DNA from: JBBTQE01 sp038065775
GTDB taxonomy: Bacteria > Patescibacteriota > Patescibacteriia > Magasanikbacterales > GWA2-37-8
Length of the DNA: 12,532 nucleotides
NCBI GenBank assembly: GCA_038065775.1
Contig: JBBTQE010000051.1
Location: forward strand, 1 to 12,532
Reading direction: 5' to 3'
Shown here: positions 12,522 through 12,532 of the stretch, in pieces
Layout: the number at the start of each line of letters is the position of its first letter
Position numbering within the stretch: position 1 is the stretch's first letter
Position numbers and translations under genes: made by a program
The notes under the pieces: generated by a model
What the model was told of the DNA's origin: nothing
Seen by the model: the letters and a program-made list of their open reading frames with translations, nothing else
The model's database searches: none

Positions 12522-12532
12522 TTTGAGCGATT

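Noticed and set aside
1..12532. Search by eye for CRISPR arrays, tRNA genes, transposases, integrases and toxin-antitoxin pairs
   Set aside because: I saw no regularly spaced repeats, tRNA arm patterns or diagnostic protein motifs. A covariance-model scan would be needed for a firm negative on small RNAs.

Overview
This window reads as a chromosomal segment of an uncultivated bacterium of the Candidate Phyla Radiation (Patescibacteria). The signs are short, tightly packed genes with gaps of a few bases or small overlaps, AT-rich gene starts almost without Shine-Dalgarno sequences, and several proteins in variant forms that I associate with this group: a GlcNAc-1-phosphate transferase with a TTKILDGLDG motif, a membrane-tethered Clp-like ATPase, and a RecR with an altered TOPRIM motif. 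TGA is used as a stop codon (after the DUF192 gene), so this is not one of the recoded Gracilibacteria-type lineages. The taxonomic call is inference from gene content; I would not go below phylum level.

Layout. Bases 1-349 hold a small unknown coiled-coil protein that ends in a clear intrinsic terminator. A promoter overlapped by a 10-bp-phased array of TGG repeats (probable MraZ operator) then drives mraZ, rsmH and an ftsL-like gene. This is the front end of a division and cell-wall (dcw) cluster, and a terminator cuts it off after ftsL. rsmH carries an in-frame 84-bp palindromic repeat element. An extended -10 promoter at 2341-2349 starts a second operon, whose leader is almost entirely hairpins. 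That operon holds a 122-residue membrane protein, a 913-residue membrane-anchored Clp-family protein with a degenerate first ATPase ring, a WecA/TagO-like sugar-phosphate transferase and a DUF192 protein. rplU (bL21) follows from its own promoter. Facing it on the minus strand is the dnaB-ybaB-recR operon (replicative helicase, nucleoid-associated protein, recombination mediator). A divergent intergenic region at 9838-9952 carries promoters both for dnaB and for a plus-strand pair: a 720-residue polytopic membrane protein (possible GT-C glycosyltransferase) and a HIT-family hydrolase.

How it works together. The window is mostly core cell biology: division and wall control, lipid-linked glycan synthesis, a ribosomal protein, replication and repair. 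The most unusual parts are (1) the Clp-like protein, which keeps one intact ATPase ring but has lost the D1 catalytic residues, both aromatic pore loops, the M domain and any evident ClpP-docking loop, while gaining a zinc ribbon and two membrane helices, next to a small conserved-looking membrane partner; (2) the palindrome translated as a 28-residue insert inside the rRNA methyltransferase RsmH; (3) the eight-unit 10-bp-phased array upstream of mraZ; and (4) the bistable hairpin leader. I see no CRISPR array, tRNA, rRNA, transposase or phage gene.
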